A DNA stretch of 64,000 bases, taken from assembly GCF_015277775.1 (NCBI RefSeq), contig NZ_CP063849.1, forward strand, positions 2,666,001-2,730,000, given 5' to 3'. A program made the translations under genes and the position numbers. The notes beneath the pieces are model-generated. The model saw only the letters and a program-made list of their open reading frames with translations, did not search any database and was not told the origin of the DNA. Positions 1-8,065 of this stretch are shown here, in pieces (the first letter of the stretch is position 1; every line of letters starts with the position of its first letter). This DNA comes from Paludibaculum fermentans (GTDB lineage: Bacteria > Acidobacteriota > Terriglobia > Bryobacterales > Bryobacteraceae).

Positions 1-1962
1 AGGACCAACAGCGACTCGCTCGGCTACACCACCCCGCTGCCATACAGCGGAACGACAGCAAAGAACAGCGGCACGCAGATCGTCCTAAACGTGAACCGCA
101 TTTTCACCCCAGCGCTGCTGAACTCACTCACGATGGGCTACACCTACGGCAACAGCGTGAGCAAGATCCTGCTTGCCGACCGGCCGATCTCTGTCACTGA
201 TTTTGGCCTAGGGAATCTCAAGATCACCGGCGATACACAGGGCATGCCGCTGCTGGCCGTCACCGGGTATGCGCAGATGGGTTCGCCGATCAACAATCCG
301 ACGGGCGGCCGACAGGACTACTACCAGCTCACAGACGATGTGACGTGGACCCGCAACCGGCACAACATCAAATTCGGGGCCGATTTCCGGCAATACCGTC
401 CTTCGATCTACGACCAGCAGACCCCGAACGGTAGTCTGAGCTTCGATGGCCGCTATACGAATCAACCCGGCGTGGCGAGGACAGGCAGCGCAGTAGCCGA
501 TCTCGTCCTGGGCAATCCGTTCTCGGCGTTAGTCACCCAGATGGTCGAGTCCAACGGCATTTGCACCATGCGCTGGACCCATCTGGCTTACTATCTCCAG
601 GACGACTTCAAACTGACGACCAGATTGACGTTGAATTTCGGCATCCGCTACGAGTACGACACGCCTTATCGCTTCATCCGCAACGACGCGTACGTGTGGT
701 CTCAAAGCGATGGGCGGTTTCTGATCCCCGGCAAGGACATCGCACGACAGTACAACCCCGACAGAAACAACTTCGCGCCCCGGCTCGGCTTCGCCTACAG
801 CATTTCCCCGAAGATGGTGATTCGCGGCGGCGCGGGTGTGTTCTATGGATTCATCCGCGGTCTTGAGCTACAGAATGCGCACGCGAATCCACCATTTCTC
901 GTGAATTCGACGGTGAATTCCGGCGCGCTGACCTACACGCTGCCGGCCGGAGTCTTCAACCCGCCATCGCGAGACGTCACCGCGACCACGAACCTCTTCT
1001 CGGCGAATCCCGATTTCAGGACGAACTACAACTATGAGTGGAACCTGACAGTCCAGCGTCAGCTGGCACAGTCTATCTCGCTGCAGGCGGCTTACGTGGG
1101 ATCGTCGTCCCACAAGCTGATCGGCCGTGCGCTGATCAACCAGGCGCGTCCTGATCCGGCGTCCGCCACCGCCACCCCGATCCAGGGCCGCCGCCCCTTC
1201 ACGGGAGCGGGCGATATCAGCATCACCGACTCTATCGACAACGCGAACTACCACGCGCTGCAGGTGACGGGTGAGAAGCGCCTGGGCGCGGGTTGGAACT
1301 TCCTCGCCGCTTACACCTGGAGCAAGGCGATGGGCATTGGGGAAGGCAACGCCGACCAGTCCGCCATCGGCAACCAGTATGTTTCCAGGCACGTCTACTA
1401 TGGCCCGACGGCTTTCAGCCAGCCGCAGCGTTTCACGCTGAGTTCCAATTACGAACTGCCTTTTGGAAAGGCCAAACGGTTTGCGAGCAACCAGTCGCCG
1501 CTGGTGGACAAAGTGATCGGAGGCTGGAGCTTGTCGCTCATCGGCACGTTCTTCGCGGGCGAGTTCCAGACCCCCACTTCGAACGTCAGCGCCAATGTCG
1601 GCCGTGTCGATAAGAATGTTCCGTCCTGCATCGCCAATCCGAACCTGCCGGCCGATCAGCGCAGCTTGCAGCGCTGGTTCGACAAGAGTGCGATTGTCGC
1701 CCAGCCCTTCGGAACATTCGGCAACTGCGGCATCGGTGTGGTGCAAGTCCCCGGCACGAATAACATAGACCTGGCCGTGCTGAAGAACATTCGCATCGGC
1801 GAGGGGATTCGGATGCAACTGCGCGGCGAGGCATTCAATGCCCTGAACCACCCCAGCTTCGGCGGTCCGGGGCTGACGACTGGCTCGGCGTCCTTCGGCG
1901 CGATCAGCAGTACGCGGACCGCGATGAGAAGCCTGCAAATCGGGCTCAAGATGTACTGGTAA
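1..1962 (+). CDS. Oar-like TonB-dependent receptor, C-terminal part (5' end outside window)
   Basis: Outer-membrane beta-barrel of the large acidobacterial TonB-receptor/Oar family. These proteins usually carry an N-terminal carboxypeptidase-regulatory domain and plug, which would lie upstream of this window. The frame is open from base 1, so the gene is truncated by the window edge and the ATG at 91 is internal. The visible ~650 residues are rich in alternating aromatic and polar strands and end in MYW, an aromatic terminal residue as expected for barrel assembly. Segments such as GIRYEYDTPY and RGEAFNALNHPSFG are typical of this family. Substrate unknown. No partner gene follows. Confidence 0.9.
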   Translation, partial: RTNSDSLGYTTPLPYSGTTAKNSGTQIVLNVNRIFTPALLNSLTMGYTYGNSVSKILLADRPISVTDFGLGNLKITGDTQGMPLLAVTGYAQMGSPINNPTGGRQDYYQLTDDVTWTRNRHNIKFGADFRQYRPSIYDQQTPNGSLSFDGRYTNQPGVARTGSAVADLVLGNPFSALVTQMVESNGICTMRWTHLAYYLQDDFKLTTRLTLNFGIRYEYDTPYRFIRNDAYVWSQSDGRFLIPGKDIARQYNPDRNNFAPRLGFAYSISPKMVIRGGAGVFYGFIRGLELQNAHANPPFLVNSTVNSGALTYTLPAGVFNPPSRDVTATTNLFSANPDFRTNYNYEWNLTVQRQLAQSISLQAAYVGSSSHKLIGRALINQARPDPASATATPIQGRRPFTGAGDISITDSIDNANYHALQVTGEKRLGAGWNFLAAYTWSKAMGIGEGNADQSAIGNQYVSRHVYYGPTAFSQPQRFTLSSNYELPFGKAKRFASNQSPLVDKVIGGWSLSLIGTFFAGEFQTPTSNVSANVGRVDKNVPSCIANPNLPADQRSLQRWFDKSAIVAQPFGTFGNCGIGVVQVPGTNNIDLAVLKNIRIGEGIRMQLRGEAFNALNHPSFGGPGLTTGSASFGAISSTRTAMRSLQIGLKMYW

Positions 1963-2433
1963 CGGAAAGCCAGCTTGAGGCGGATCAAAGGCGGGGACCG
2001 TGCTGAGGGAGAAGGTCGAGTCTCTTGTCTTCCAACATGTATGACAACCGACGATTCTCACTCAGCAGTCACCGCTGGGCAAGGTAGCCATCGCGGAATG
2101 AGGGGGGACAAAGGAGGCTCCCCTGCACGAGCGCCTTATCCTTGGCCCGAGGTTCCGTCACAATGGCCATTTCGATTGATTGAGAGGGCACTTCGGAGCA
2201 CGGCGCGGGGTGCGAAGGCAGAGGTCTTGAGATCCTGTCTGTGGCCTGGATGCAATGGGTCGCGGACGAGGGGAAGCGGCATCGGCTATGAGGCTCCGGG
2301 CGGTCCAGCGTCAAGCGGTGAAGAGCGTACGACGGTGATCCCCTTCTTTCCATGGGCTACGGAAACTTGCACATGAGACTGCCCACATCCCCAATACGAA
2401 GCGCGGGCGCGCGAACTCAGGTTCCCACATACG
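1963..2433. other. intergenic stretch, no convincing gene
   Basis: Open frames here lack a ribosome-binding site and resemble no family I know. Bases 2155-2183 closely match, in inverted orientation, a core segment of the 260-bp repeat found at 57010-57272 and 59969-60230, so this may hold a relic of the same element. Confidence 0.4.
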
Positions 2434-2508
2434 ATGGCGACAGCCATTGACCAACGTTTTCTGGAAGTTATCCAGATGCTGGAAGATTCCAGGAGGCCCG
2501 ATGAGTGA
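2434..2508 (+). CDS. possible 24-aa leader ORF
   Basis: ATG at 2434 gives a 24-residue peptide ending at TGA 2506-2508. Its stop overlaps the next start (ATGAGTGA at 2501-2508). There is no clear Shine-Dalgarno sequence. It is proposed only because it forms a chain of overlapping frames leading into the membrane protein at 2569. It may equally be chance. Confidence 0.15.
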   Translation: MATAIDQRFLEVIQMLEDSRRPDE

Positions 2509-2569
2509 CGAACTCACGCGCCTTTTCACACCGCACAATCAACATCCTCAAGGGGGCGACGGGAGCTGA
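2501..2569 (+). CDS. possible 22-aa coupled leader ORF
   Basis: ATG at 2501 is preceded by a near-perfect AGGAGG four bases upstream. The 22-residue frame ends in TGA, whose last base is the first base of the next gene's ATG (TGATG at 2567-2571). This arrangement suggests translational coupling to the following membrane protein. The peptide has no recognisable domain. Confidence 0.25.
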   Translation: MSDELTRLFTPHNQHPQGGDGS

Positions 2570-3429
2570 TGGAGGCAATTATTGCCTTGCACCCGGCCAT
2601 CCTGAGCAGGGCCACGCAGATCGCGCTTAAAATACCAAATATGCTGCATCTTGGGGCGCTTTCCAGCACAGACCTCTGGTGGTTGGCGTTTCTGTTCCTC
2701 TGGATCCTACTGTCGCCATTGGTCGGCATGGCGCACTCGTTCATTCACTTTCGGGACGTGGGCCCACCCAGAGTTGGAGTGGACATCCAGTTGATTCTTA
2801 TCATTGCCCTCGTCCAGGGGTTCCAATATCACTGGATTTCCGGCATACTTGCCTTGGCCGCCGTCGCAATTTACTGCGGATGGACGTTTAAAGCGTGGGA
2901 GAGACTCTGGGCCTCCTGGGGAGAGGACCACCTGCACGGCTCGGCAGGCATCAAGGTTCGCGTTGTCCCTGATCTTTCGCGCCGCATCAACGGGGCCTAT
3001 CCACTGCTCCTTCCTCAAGTGTGCTTTGAGCAGCTCAGCGCTGCTGAGATCGATGCCCTTCTTGCGCGCCAAAATGCAAGACCGTCAAACCGGCCGCTGA
3101 GTCTCTGTTGGCTGATGCCAGTCCTCGTCGCGTTTGGAGCTGGTTCTGCACCCCCAATGCTGAGACCGGTTGTGGCGGCGGCTGGTATCGTCTGCGGTTG
3201 GGCTGCACTGACTTTGTGCTGCCGCTATCTCGACCGCCAGGCCGACGCCAGGGCCGTCCGGGCCACTGGCGACTCCGTCACCTTCATTCAGGCCATCGCC
3301 AAGGCCAACGCCCTCATGCACGAGGTCCCTCAACGCTACCGCATGTCCACGTGGTGGCTGCTCCCAACCTCGCTAGAAGCCCGCATCGCGGCCATCGCTC
3401 GCCAAACTCCACAAGGGCGCCAACCATAA
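2569..3429 (+). CDS. membrane protein resembling M48 peptidases but lacking HExxH
   Basis: A 286-aa protein with hydrophobic segments near residues 35-55, 62-80, 85-105 and 168-200. The segment LSAAEIDALLARQNARP sits where M48/HtpX-type peptidases have L-S-x-x-E-[IL]-x-A-[VL]-x-A-H-E-x-x-H. Later YLDRQADARAVRATGD followed by FIQAIAKANAL resembles the family's E-x-x-A-D-x-x-A-x-x-x-x-G-D region. The zinc-binding HExxH and its third ligand are not present, so if the relationship is right this is a non-catalytic homologue. The start is chosen at the TGATG overlap with the upstream micro-ORF, with GGGAG just upstream. The next 400 bases carry no partner gene. Confidence 0.6.
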   Translation: MEAIIALHPAILSRATQIALKIPNMLHLGALSSTDLWWLAFLFLWILLSPLVGMAHSFIHFRDVGPPRVGVDIQLILIIALVQGFQYHWISGILALAAVAIYCGWTFKAWERLWASWGEDHLHGSAGIKVRVVPDLSRRINGAYPLLLPQVCFEQLSAAEIDALLARQNARPSNRPLSLCWLMPVLVAFGAGSAPPMLRPVVAAAGIVCGWAALTLCCRYLDRQADARAVRATGDSVTFIQAIAKANALMHEVPQRYRMSTWWLLPTSLEARIAAIARQTPQGRQP

Positions 3430-3856
3430 TGCGTCCGTCGACCCTCTCCCCCTTCGGCTCCTAAGAAGTGGTCAGCGACTATGCAATGCTTCAGGGCTCA
3501 GAGGTGTACACCTCCGCCGCATGTTTCGCTACCCTCACACTGATTCTCGATACGCCCCTATTTCTGCCAAATTGTTTCGGGCCTGCTTCCGGCTCCTCTG
3601 GCGCTACGTGATGTTCGGAATCCGTGCCGGTGCCGCCTGGTACTCGCCGAGCGAACCACCCCAGAAGTCTTAGGACAGGATGGTTCCACGCTCGCGTTGC
3701 GCACTGGCACTTTCTCCAACAGGCGGCCCCGTTACCGGTTTGTTAGACGCCGCCCGAATCGTAGACGAACGATCTTCGATCGTCACCCACAACCGGAATC
3801 CGTAGTCGACCGTGGGTGTTCCGCGAGCCACTTTGGGGACGCCGCCGCGCTCGTAA
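3430..3856. other. intergenic stretch, nothing recognised
   Basis: No open frame here has both a plausible start and a coherent protein. The right end runs into a decayed transposase fragment. Confidence 0.3.
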
Positions 3857-4102
3857 GCCATCCGAAGTGCGAACGTAATACAGCACGCGGTACTCCGGTG
3901 GTTCTTCAAAGTGCTGAGTAAAGAAGGATTCCTGGACACGCAGACCGTGGCGATCGACCCGGCAACGCTGCGGGCCAATGCGGCGATGATATGGATCCAG
4001 CGACGAGCCAATGGGCGGAAATACAATGAGCAGTTAAAGGACTTGGCCGAAGCAAACCCGGCGCCACTGGCAACCGAGAACAAGCCACTAAGGCCATGTC
4101 AT
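3857..4102 (+). pseudogene. relic of an IS5/IS1182-type DDE transposase
   Basis: Downstream of an in-frame TAA at 3854-3856 the frame reads FFKVLSKEGFLDTQTVAID, then PATLRANAAM and a basic RRANGRKYNEQLKDLAEA stretch. This matches the transposase region usually seen as G-[IV]-D-x-T-T-L-E-A-N-A-A-M followed by RRDTGxxYxxFLxxLA. In the related elements the Asp of the -ID- motif is a catalytic residue. Upstream and downstream parts of the transposase are missing and no terminal inverted repeats were found, so only an internal ~80-codon piece survives. The family call is from memory of the motif. Confidence 0.5.
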
Positions 4103-4173
4103 CTGTCCGAGAGTTGTGCTCGCGCCTCCATACGGCCTTCCGGAAAAGCACCGCTGCCAGAGGCTGCCAGGCA

Positions 4174-5535
4174 TCACCCCAGATACGTCGCCAGATCTAG
4201 CTCGAATGCGTGGCCCTGCCATGTATGATCACCGGCTTCGAACCTGCGGCGGTTCGACCTGGCGCTCTCTCGGAATAGATGTAGAGCCGCGCGATCATCA
4301 AGGCCGAACGTATCCTGATCGAGGTGTTCGCGGAAAAGCTCGCAGCGGAAGGCGCGAACGGTGTCTGGCTCGGAGAAGGCTGCGTTCATTTCTCCATTAC
4401 CGAAGAGCGAAAACCGGTGCAGGTTGCACGAGCCAACGGTGGCCCATTCGTCGTCCACCAACATGACCTTGGCGTGGACATAGATCAATTTACGATGTCC
4501 ATCCGCGCCAAGGCCGGCAATACCCGCCAACAGGAAGTTCGGATAGGTCCCAAGAGTCATCCGAGCTTCGAGAAACGCGCGCCGCGCTGCCGGAACCGGC
4601 AAACTGACATCGGGCTGAGCCGGCATCAGCAAGACGACCTCCACTCCGCGCTGGAGCGCACCGCGCAGGCAATCCACAATTTCAGGCACATCCACGTACT
4701 GGTTTTCTATATAGATCGACCGGCTCGCAGCATTGATGGCCGTACAATACTGATGCAAATTGGAGACCTCACCCGAAGCGATATTGAACGACATTCCCCC
4801 CGGCGATGCCTGACTATCGCCGTAACGGCCCGCATGCATTGTCCGTTGGATCTGCACGACCGCACTCCCGCGTTCAGGCGGGAGCCGGCTCGGAAACGGC
4901 AGGTTGGCGGTGCTCCCCGCTCCCCAACAGCCGTCTTTCGCCAATAGCTCGCTCGCTTCATTCCAGCGTTGTATGAAGTTGTGGCAAACGTCGACCGTCG
5001 AAGGCCCCGCCAGCTCAACGAAGACGTCGTGATTGTGCCCTTCGCCATGATGAGCAGGTGTGACCATGGAATGCGGATTCAGATTGATCCCCCCGACGAA
5101 GGCCGTTTCACTCTCCGCTCCAGCATCGATGAGCCAGCACTTCTGGTGCTGACAGAACCCTGGATGAGCGCGGTCCCAGCGAATTTTGACGCCCGACCGG
5201 CGCTGATTGAGTAGGTTAATATGCTCAGGAGAGCCCCAGAACGCGTTGCGCCTGAGCCACGCGGTCTCTTCATCGGGCCGCCAACAAATGAGTCGCACGT
5301 CGATACCGCCAGCGGCAGCACGATCGAGAACGTCCCATGCGCTGCCCCGGCCATCCGGCATCTCGAAGGCCGGCCACAGGAAAGCCACCGTCAGCCAAAC
5401 GCTGAATCGGGCCCCCTCGACGGCCTCGCAGATGCGGCGAAACGCGGGCTCACCATCGATCAACGGCCGTATAGAATTCCCGCGCCGCTTAGGATAGGCA
5501 CCTGACTGCACGAAGGGTATGACGGCACTGCTCAT
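4174..5535 (-). CDS. phospholipase D-family protein with two HKD motifs
   Basis: A 453-aa protein with two intact HxK(x)4D motifs: HQKCWLID (H130, K132, D137) followed by GGINL, and HAKVMLVD (H354, K356, D361) followed by VGSCNL. Paired HKD motifs form one active site in PLD/cardiolipin-synthase enzymes that hydrolyse or transfer phosphodiester bonds. The region around residues 275-310 (IYIENQY then EVVLLMPA) is also typical. No signal peptide or membrane helix is evident, unlike standard cardiolipin synthases, so a cytosolic or peripheral PLD-like hydrolase is more likely. It stands alone, with a transposase relic downstream. Confidence 0.9.
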   Translation of the reverse strand: MSSAVIPFVQSGAYPKRRGNSIRPLIDGEPAFRRICEAVEGARFSVWLTVAFLWPAFEMPDGRGSAWDVLDRAAAGGIDVRLICWRPDEETAWLRRNAFWGSPEHINLLNQRRSGVKIRWDRAHPGFCQHQKCWLIDAGAESETAFVGGINLNPHSMVTPAHHGEGHNHDVFVELAGPSTVDVCHNFIQRWNEASELLAKDGCWGAGSTANLPFPSRLPPERGSAVVQIQRTMHAGRYGDSQASPGGMSFNIASGEVSNLHQYCTAINAASRSIYIENQYVDVPEIVDCLRGALQRGVEVVLLMPAQPDVSLPVPAARRAFLEARMTLGTYPNFLLAGIAGLGADGHRKLIYVHAKVMLVDDEWATVGSCNLHRFSLFGNGEMNAAFSEPDTVRAFRCELFREHLDQDTFGLDDRAALHLFRESARSNRRRFEAGDHTWQGHAFELDLATYLG

Positions 5536-6151
5536 CGGGGTGCTTATTCAGTTTCCCATTGGTGAATAGGGCGTTCAAGGCCAACGCCCGCGCAGGCATG
5601 ACCATCGATATCCCGTTGCGGTGGAGGCGATCGGCTGATGCGCGGCAACAGGGCGCATTTTTGACGGAATTGGCGTCTATAGACGCACCAAACGGGAGCA
5701 TGCGGATCAACGAGAAATTGGTCCGGTACCCGGAAATGATGTTCGGCCGGCCGGTGCATTGCGCCGAGCGCAGCGCATGCCATTGACCACCGTCGTGGCC
5801 GCCGCCAATCGGTGTTCCCTTGCCGCCGCGACCGGCTGACGTGCGTGGGCTGGCTGCGTGAAAAGGCGCGGCGGAGGACCTTGGACAAAGCCCCGCGAGC
5901 AGGCGCCCCTCGGCATCTCGGCGAAGCGAGGCAAACACAAGTGATCGCTTTGCTCGACAAATAACTGGTTCACGGCCGGAACGCTGTCACGTTCGTGCCA
6001 CCTCGCGACTTACGGGTTAGGTGCGACACGCGCGGAAAGAGGGACGGTTCCCTGCCCCCATTGGTTGACGAGATCAACGAACAGATGCTCATCCCGCTTG
6101 GGCTCTGGTATTCCGCGCCTCAAGAAGTTCCCGCCAGCCCGCGCAGTCTTT
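5536..6151. other. intergenic stretch without a supported gene
   Basis: Several overlapping open frames exist on both strands but none has a convincing start and family resemblance. A plus-strand frame near 5559-5786 contains INEKLVRYPEMMFG, faintly like the N-x-x-F-x-x-x-P-E-M-x-x-G motif of plasmid/phage methylase-helicase proteins. It is too weak to call. Confidence 0.25.
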
Positions 6152-7462
6152 TCAAGGTCGCAGCCAGTACTCCGGCAAGCCGGTCTTGGTGGCGCGCAGA
6201 ATCTCCAAGATGGAGCGGCGATCGACGCTCGACAGGGACGCGAATTTGGGGCCTTGGTCTTCTCCGGAGAGGACCTGCCAGAGGCGCTGGTAGACGCGCT
6301 CTTTCATAGGCTGCGGCATTTGGTCGAAGGCTTCGGCGTAAATCAGATAGCTGCAAGGGTACCGCAAGAGCCTCGTCTTCAGGTCGAGTTCGCGCAGGGA
6401 GCGGCCGGTGCCATCCCTGGGGCCCTGCCGGGCAAACGACTCCGCGAACCCCGACACTCCGGTGACTGGTTCGGTCAGGCGCGCCTCTTCGGCGAAGAGC
6501 ATGTACTTGACCAGTTCCTCGGCGGCGTTGTTGATGCGGCGAACATTGGATTCGCTCAGTTCGCCTTCCGGCTGCTGCAGGAACTTACTCATCACCGCGT
6601 TGTCGTAGAGTGCGAGGCGCGCCTCGAAGCCGACCCGGGTGATCAGGTTCGTCATGCGGGTCTGATGCTCCAACACCATCAATGCAACGATGTCGCTATG
6701 GGGCGTCAGGTAGGCTCCGGTATCAAAGCGAAACCGCAGATCGGTCACATTCTGGCCATTGGGCTCCATGGCGATGGGCCCTTCCCGTGTTTGCACGATC
6801 GCATTGCCCATGTGCGCTTGGGCGCCGTGTTTCCCGGTGACATACCATCCGCCCCACCTTTCCTTCAAAGGGCTGCGGTGGTCCGTGACGAAGGAACCGG
6901 CCTGAAACACAGGCATCCCGGATTGCGACGGATAGACAGAGCGGACGAGCAAGCCAGGCACACCCACGGTGGAGCCATTCTGGTGACATTGCAGGCAGGT
7001 GTCCTGACGGTCAAAATGCGGCTTCCCGGTGGGCTCCTGATCGAGCGTGTAAAAGATCACGCCCTGCCTGGGATCGACTGCGGCAAACTCCAGCACGTCA
7101 CCGCCGCGAACCCAGCCGACCGCGACATTGTCGTTGAAGTAGACGGCGCGGGGGAGTTTGGGCGCGATGCGGGTCGCCTGAAAACTAGTCTTCGAGAAGA
7201 CCAGAACCTGCGACGACGGGCGCACGGTCAAGGCTTCCAGAATGGATTCCAGGTAGCCGTGCCCCTCGCGGAACTTGAGTTTTAGATCCCCGGCATCGAT
7301 GCGCTTCTGCAGTCGCGAGACCGCATCATCGACGGGCAAGGCGGCGTATTGAATCGCAGCATGATCGAGCGGCACCACATAGGACCCTTCCAGCCCGCCG
7401 ATGGCGACGGCAGCGAGAGCCAAACCAATCAAGAGTACGCAGCTAATTTGCCGTTTGGACAT
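6152..7462 (-). CDS. exported c-type haem protein
   Basis: A 436-aa protein from ATG 7462, chosen because a hydrophobic signal segment (CVLLIGLALAAVAIGG, residues 8-23) follows directly; an upstream in-frame start would place that signal about 37 residues in. One CxxCH haem-attachment motif, CLQCH, lies at residues 156-160, so covalent haem binding in the periplasm is expected. The rest matches no enzyme I can name. The start overlaps the end of the upstream Rrf2 regulator by 20 bases, which indicates co-transcription and probably coupled translation. An iron-sulphur, NO or redox-responsive role is inferred from the regulator. Confidence 0.8.
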   Translation of the reverse strand: MSKRQISCVLLIGLALAAVAIGGLEGSYVVPLDHAAIQYAALPVDDAVSRLQKRIDAGDLKLKFREGHGYLESILEALTVRPSSQVLVFSKTSFQATRIAPKLPRAVYFNDNVAVGWVRGGDVLEFAAVDPRQGVIFYTLDQEPTGKPHFDRQDTCLQCHQNGSTVGVPGLLVRSVYPSQSGMPVFQAGSFVTDHRSPLKERWGGWYVTGKHGAQAHMGNAIVQTREGPIAMEPNGQNVTDLRFRFDTGAYLTPHSDIVALMVLEHQTRMTNLITRVGFEARLALYDNAVMSKFLQQPEGELSESNVRRINNAAEELVKYMLFAEEARLTEPVTGVSGFAESFARQGPRDGTGRSLRELDLKTRLLRYPCSYLIYAEAFDQMPQPMKERVYQRLWQVLSGEDQGPKFASLSSVDRRSILEILRATKTGLPEYWLRP

Positions 7463-7895
7463 GACAGAGAGATTCTGTTCTTTCACAGAGAGGACGAATT
7501 GGGCTGGGGTTGGCCAGGATGTCGGCGATGGTCGTTGAGCGGAAGGACTCTTCCACGACGCCGACCGCCTCATCGAGTTTGCGGTGGAGCGGACAGAGCG
7601 AGGAATGCGACTTGAGGCCGAGAGGGCAATGATTGATGCGCCGCAGCGGATCGACGATGGAGATCACGTCCAAAACCGTGATTGCTTCCGGAGCGCGGGA
7701 TAGCGTGAAACCGCCATTCCGGCCGCGCTGCGCGCTGACGAGTCCGGCGCGGGTGAGCGGCTGCAGGACCTTGTTCAGGTAGTCCTGCGGAACGAGAGTC
7801 CGGGCGGCGATGGCTTGCGTAGTCCAGGACGAGGTCCGGTCCGCGGCCAGCACGACAATGGCGCGGAGAGCATATTCCACGGTCTGGGAGAGCAT
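7443..7895 (-). CDS. Rrf2-family transcriptional regulator
   Basis: A 150-aa protein beginning MLSQTVEYALRAIVVLA, the standard Rrf2 N-terminus, with a winged helix (residues 1-60) and the wing signature RGRNGGFTLSR. The cluster-binding region has Cys90 and Cys101 in the motif NHCPLGL...LCPLH. This variant occurs in a common Rrf2 subfamily, and whether it binds an Fe-S cluster is not certain. An upstream in-frame start would add 55 residues without family resemblance, so ATG 7895 is preferred. It lies first in an operon with the haem protein. A 20-bp palindrome just upstream is a likely autoregulatory operator. Confidence 0.9.
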   Translation of the reverse strand: MLSQTVEYALRAIVVLAADRTSSWTTQAIAARTLVPQDYLNKVLQPLTRAGLVSAQRGRNGGFTLSRAPEAITVLDVISIVDPLRRINHCPLGLKSHSSLCPLHRKLDEAVGVVEESFRSTTIADILANPSPIRPLCERTESLCHVQTAN

Positions 7896-7912
7896 GGGCC
7901 TATCGATAATAT

Positions 7913-7932
7913 GATATCTGGATAAAGATATC
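7913..7932. promoter_or_regulatory. probable Rrf2 operator
   Basis: GATATCTGGATAAAGATATC is a perfect 7-bp inverted repeat (GATATCT/AGATATC) with a 6-bp spacer. It is 17 bases upstream of the Rrf2 start, in an AT-rich patch within a GC-rich region. Position and dyad symmetry fit a dimeric regulator controlling its own operon. Confidence 0.6.
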
Positions 7933-8065
7933 GAGGTTTGTTTATTGAACCCACACTGTCCTTGTCGTGTTCTGCATCCACAGAGGCGTCCGCTGTTCTG
8001 AGCTCTCTGGAGGTGTTGCGGCCGCACCGGGGGGAAGTGCTTTTCCCCTCCGAAGGACACTTCGC

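Noticed and set aside
868-2061. 397-aa minus-strand open frame opposite the TonB receptor
   Set aside because: It mirrors a strongly coding plus-strand gene in GC-rich DNA and has low-complexity Arg/Ala/Asp composition; no family resemblance.
5559-5786. 75-aa plus-strand frame with INEKLVRYPEMMFG, faintly like a methylase/helicase motif
   Set aside because: Only one short motif, no flanking domain and no ribosome-binding site; could be chance.
6065-7285. 406-aa plus-strand frame opposite the haem protein
   Set aside because: Antisense shadow of a gene with a clear signal peptide and CxxCH motif.
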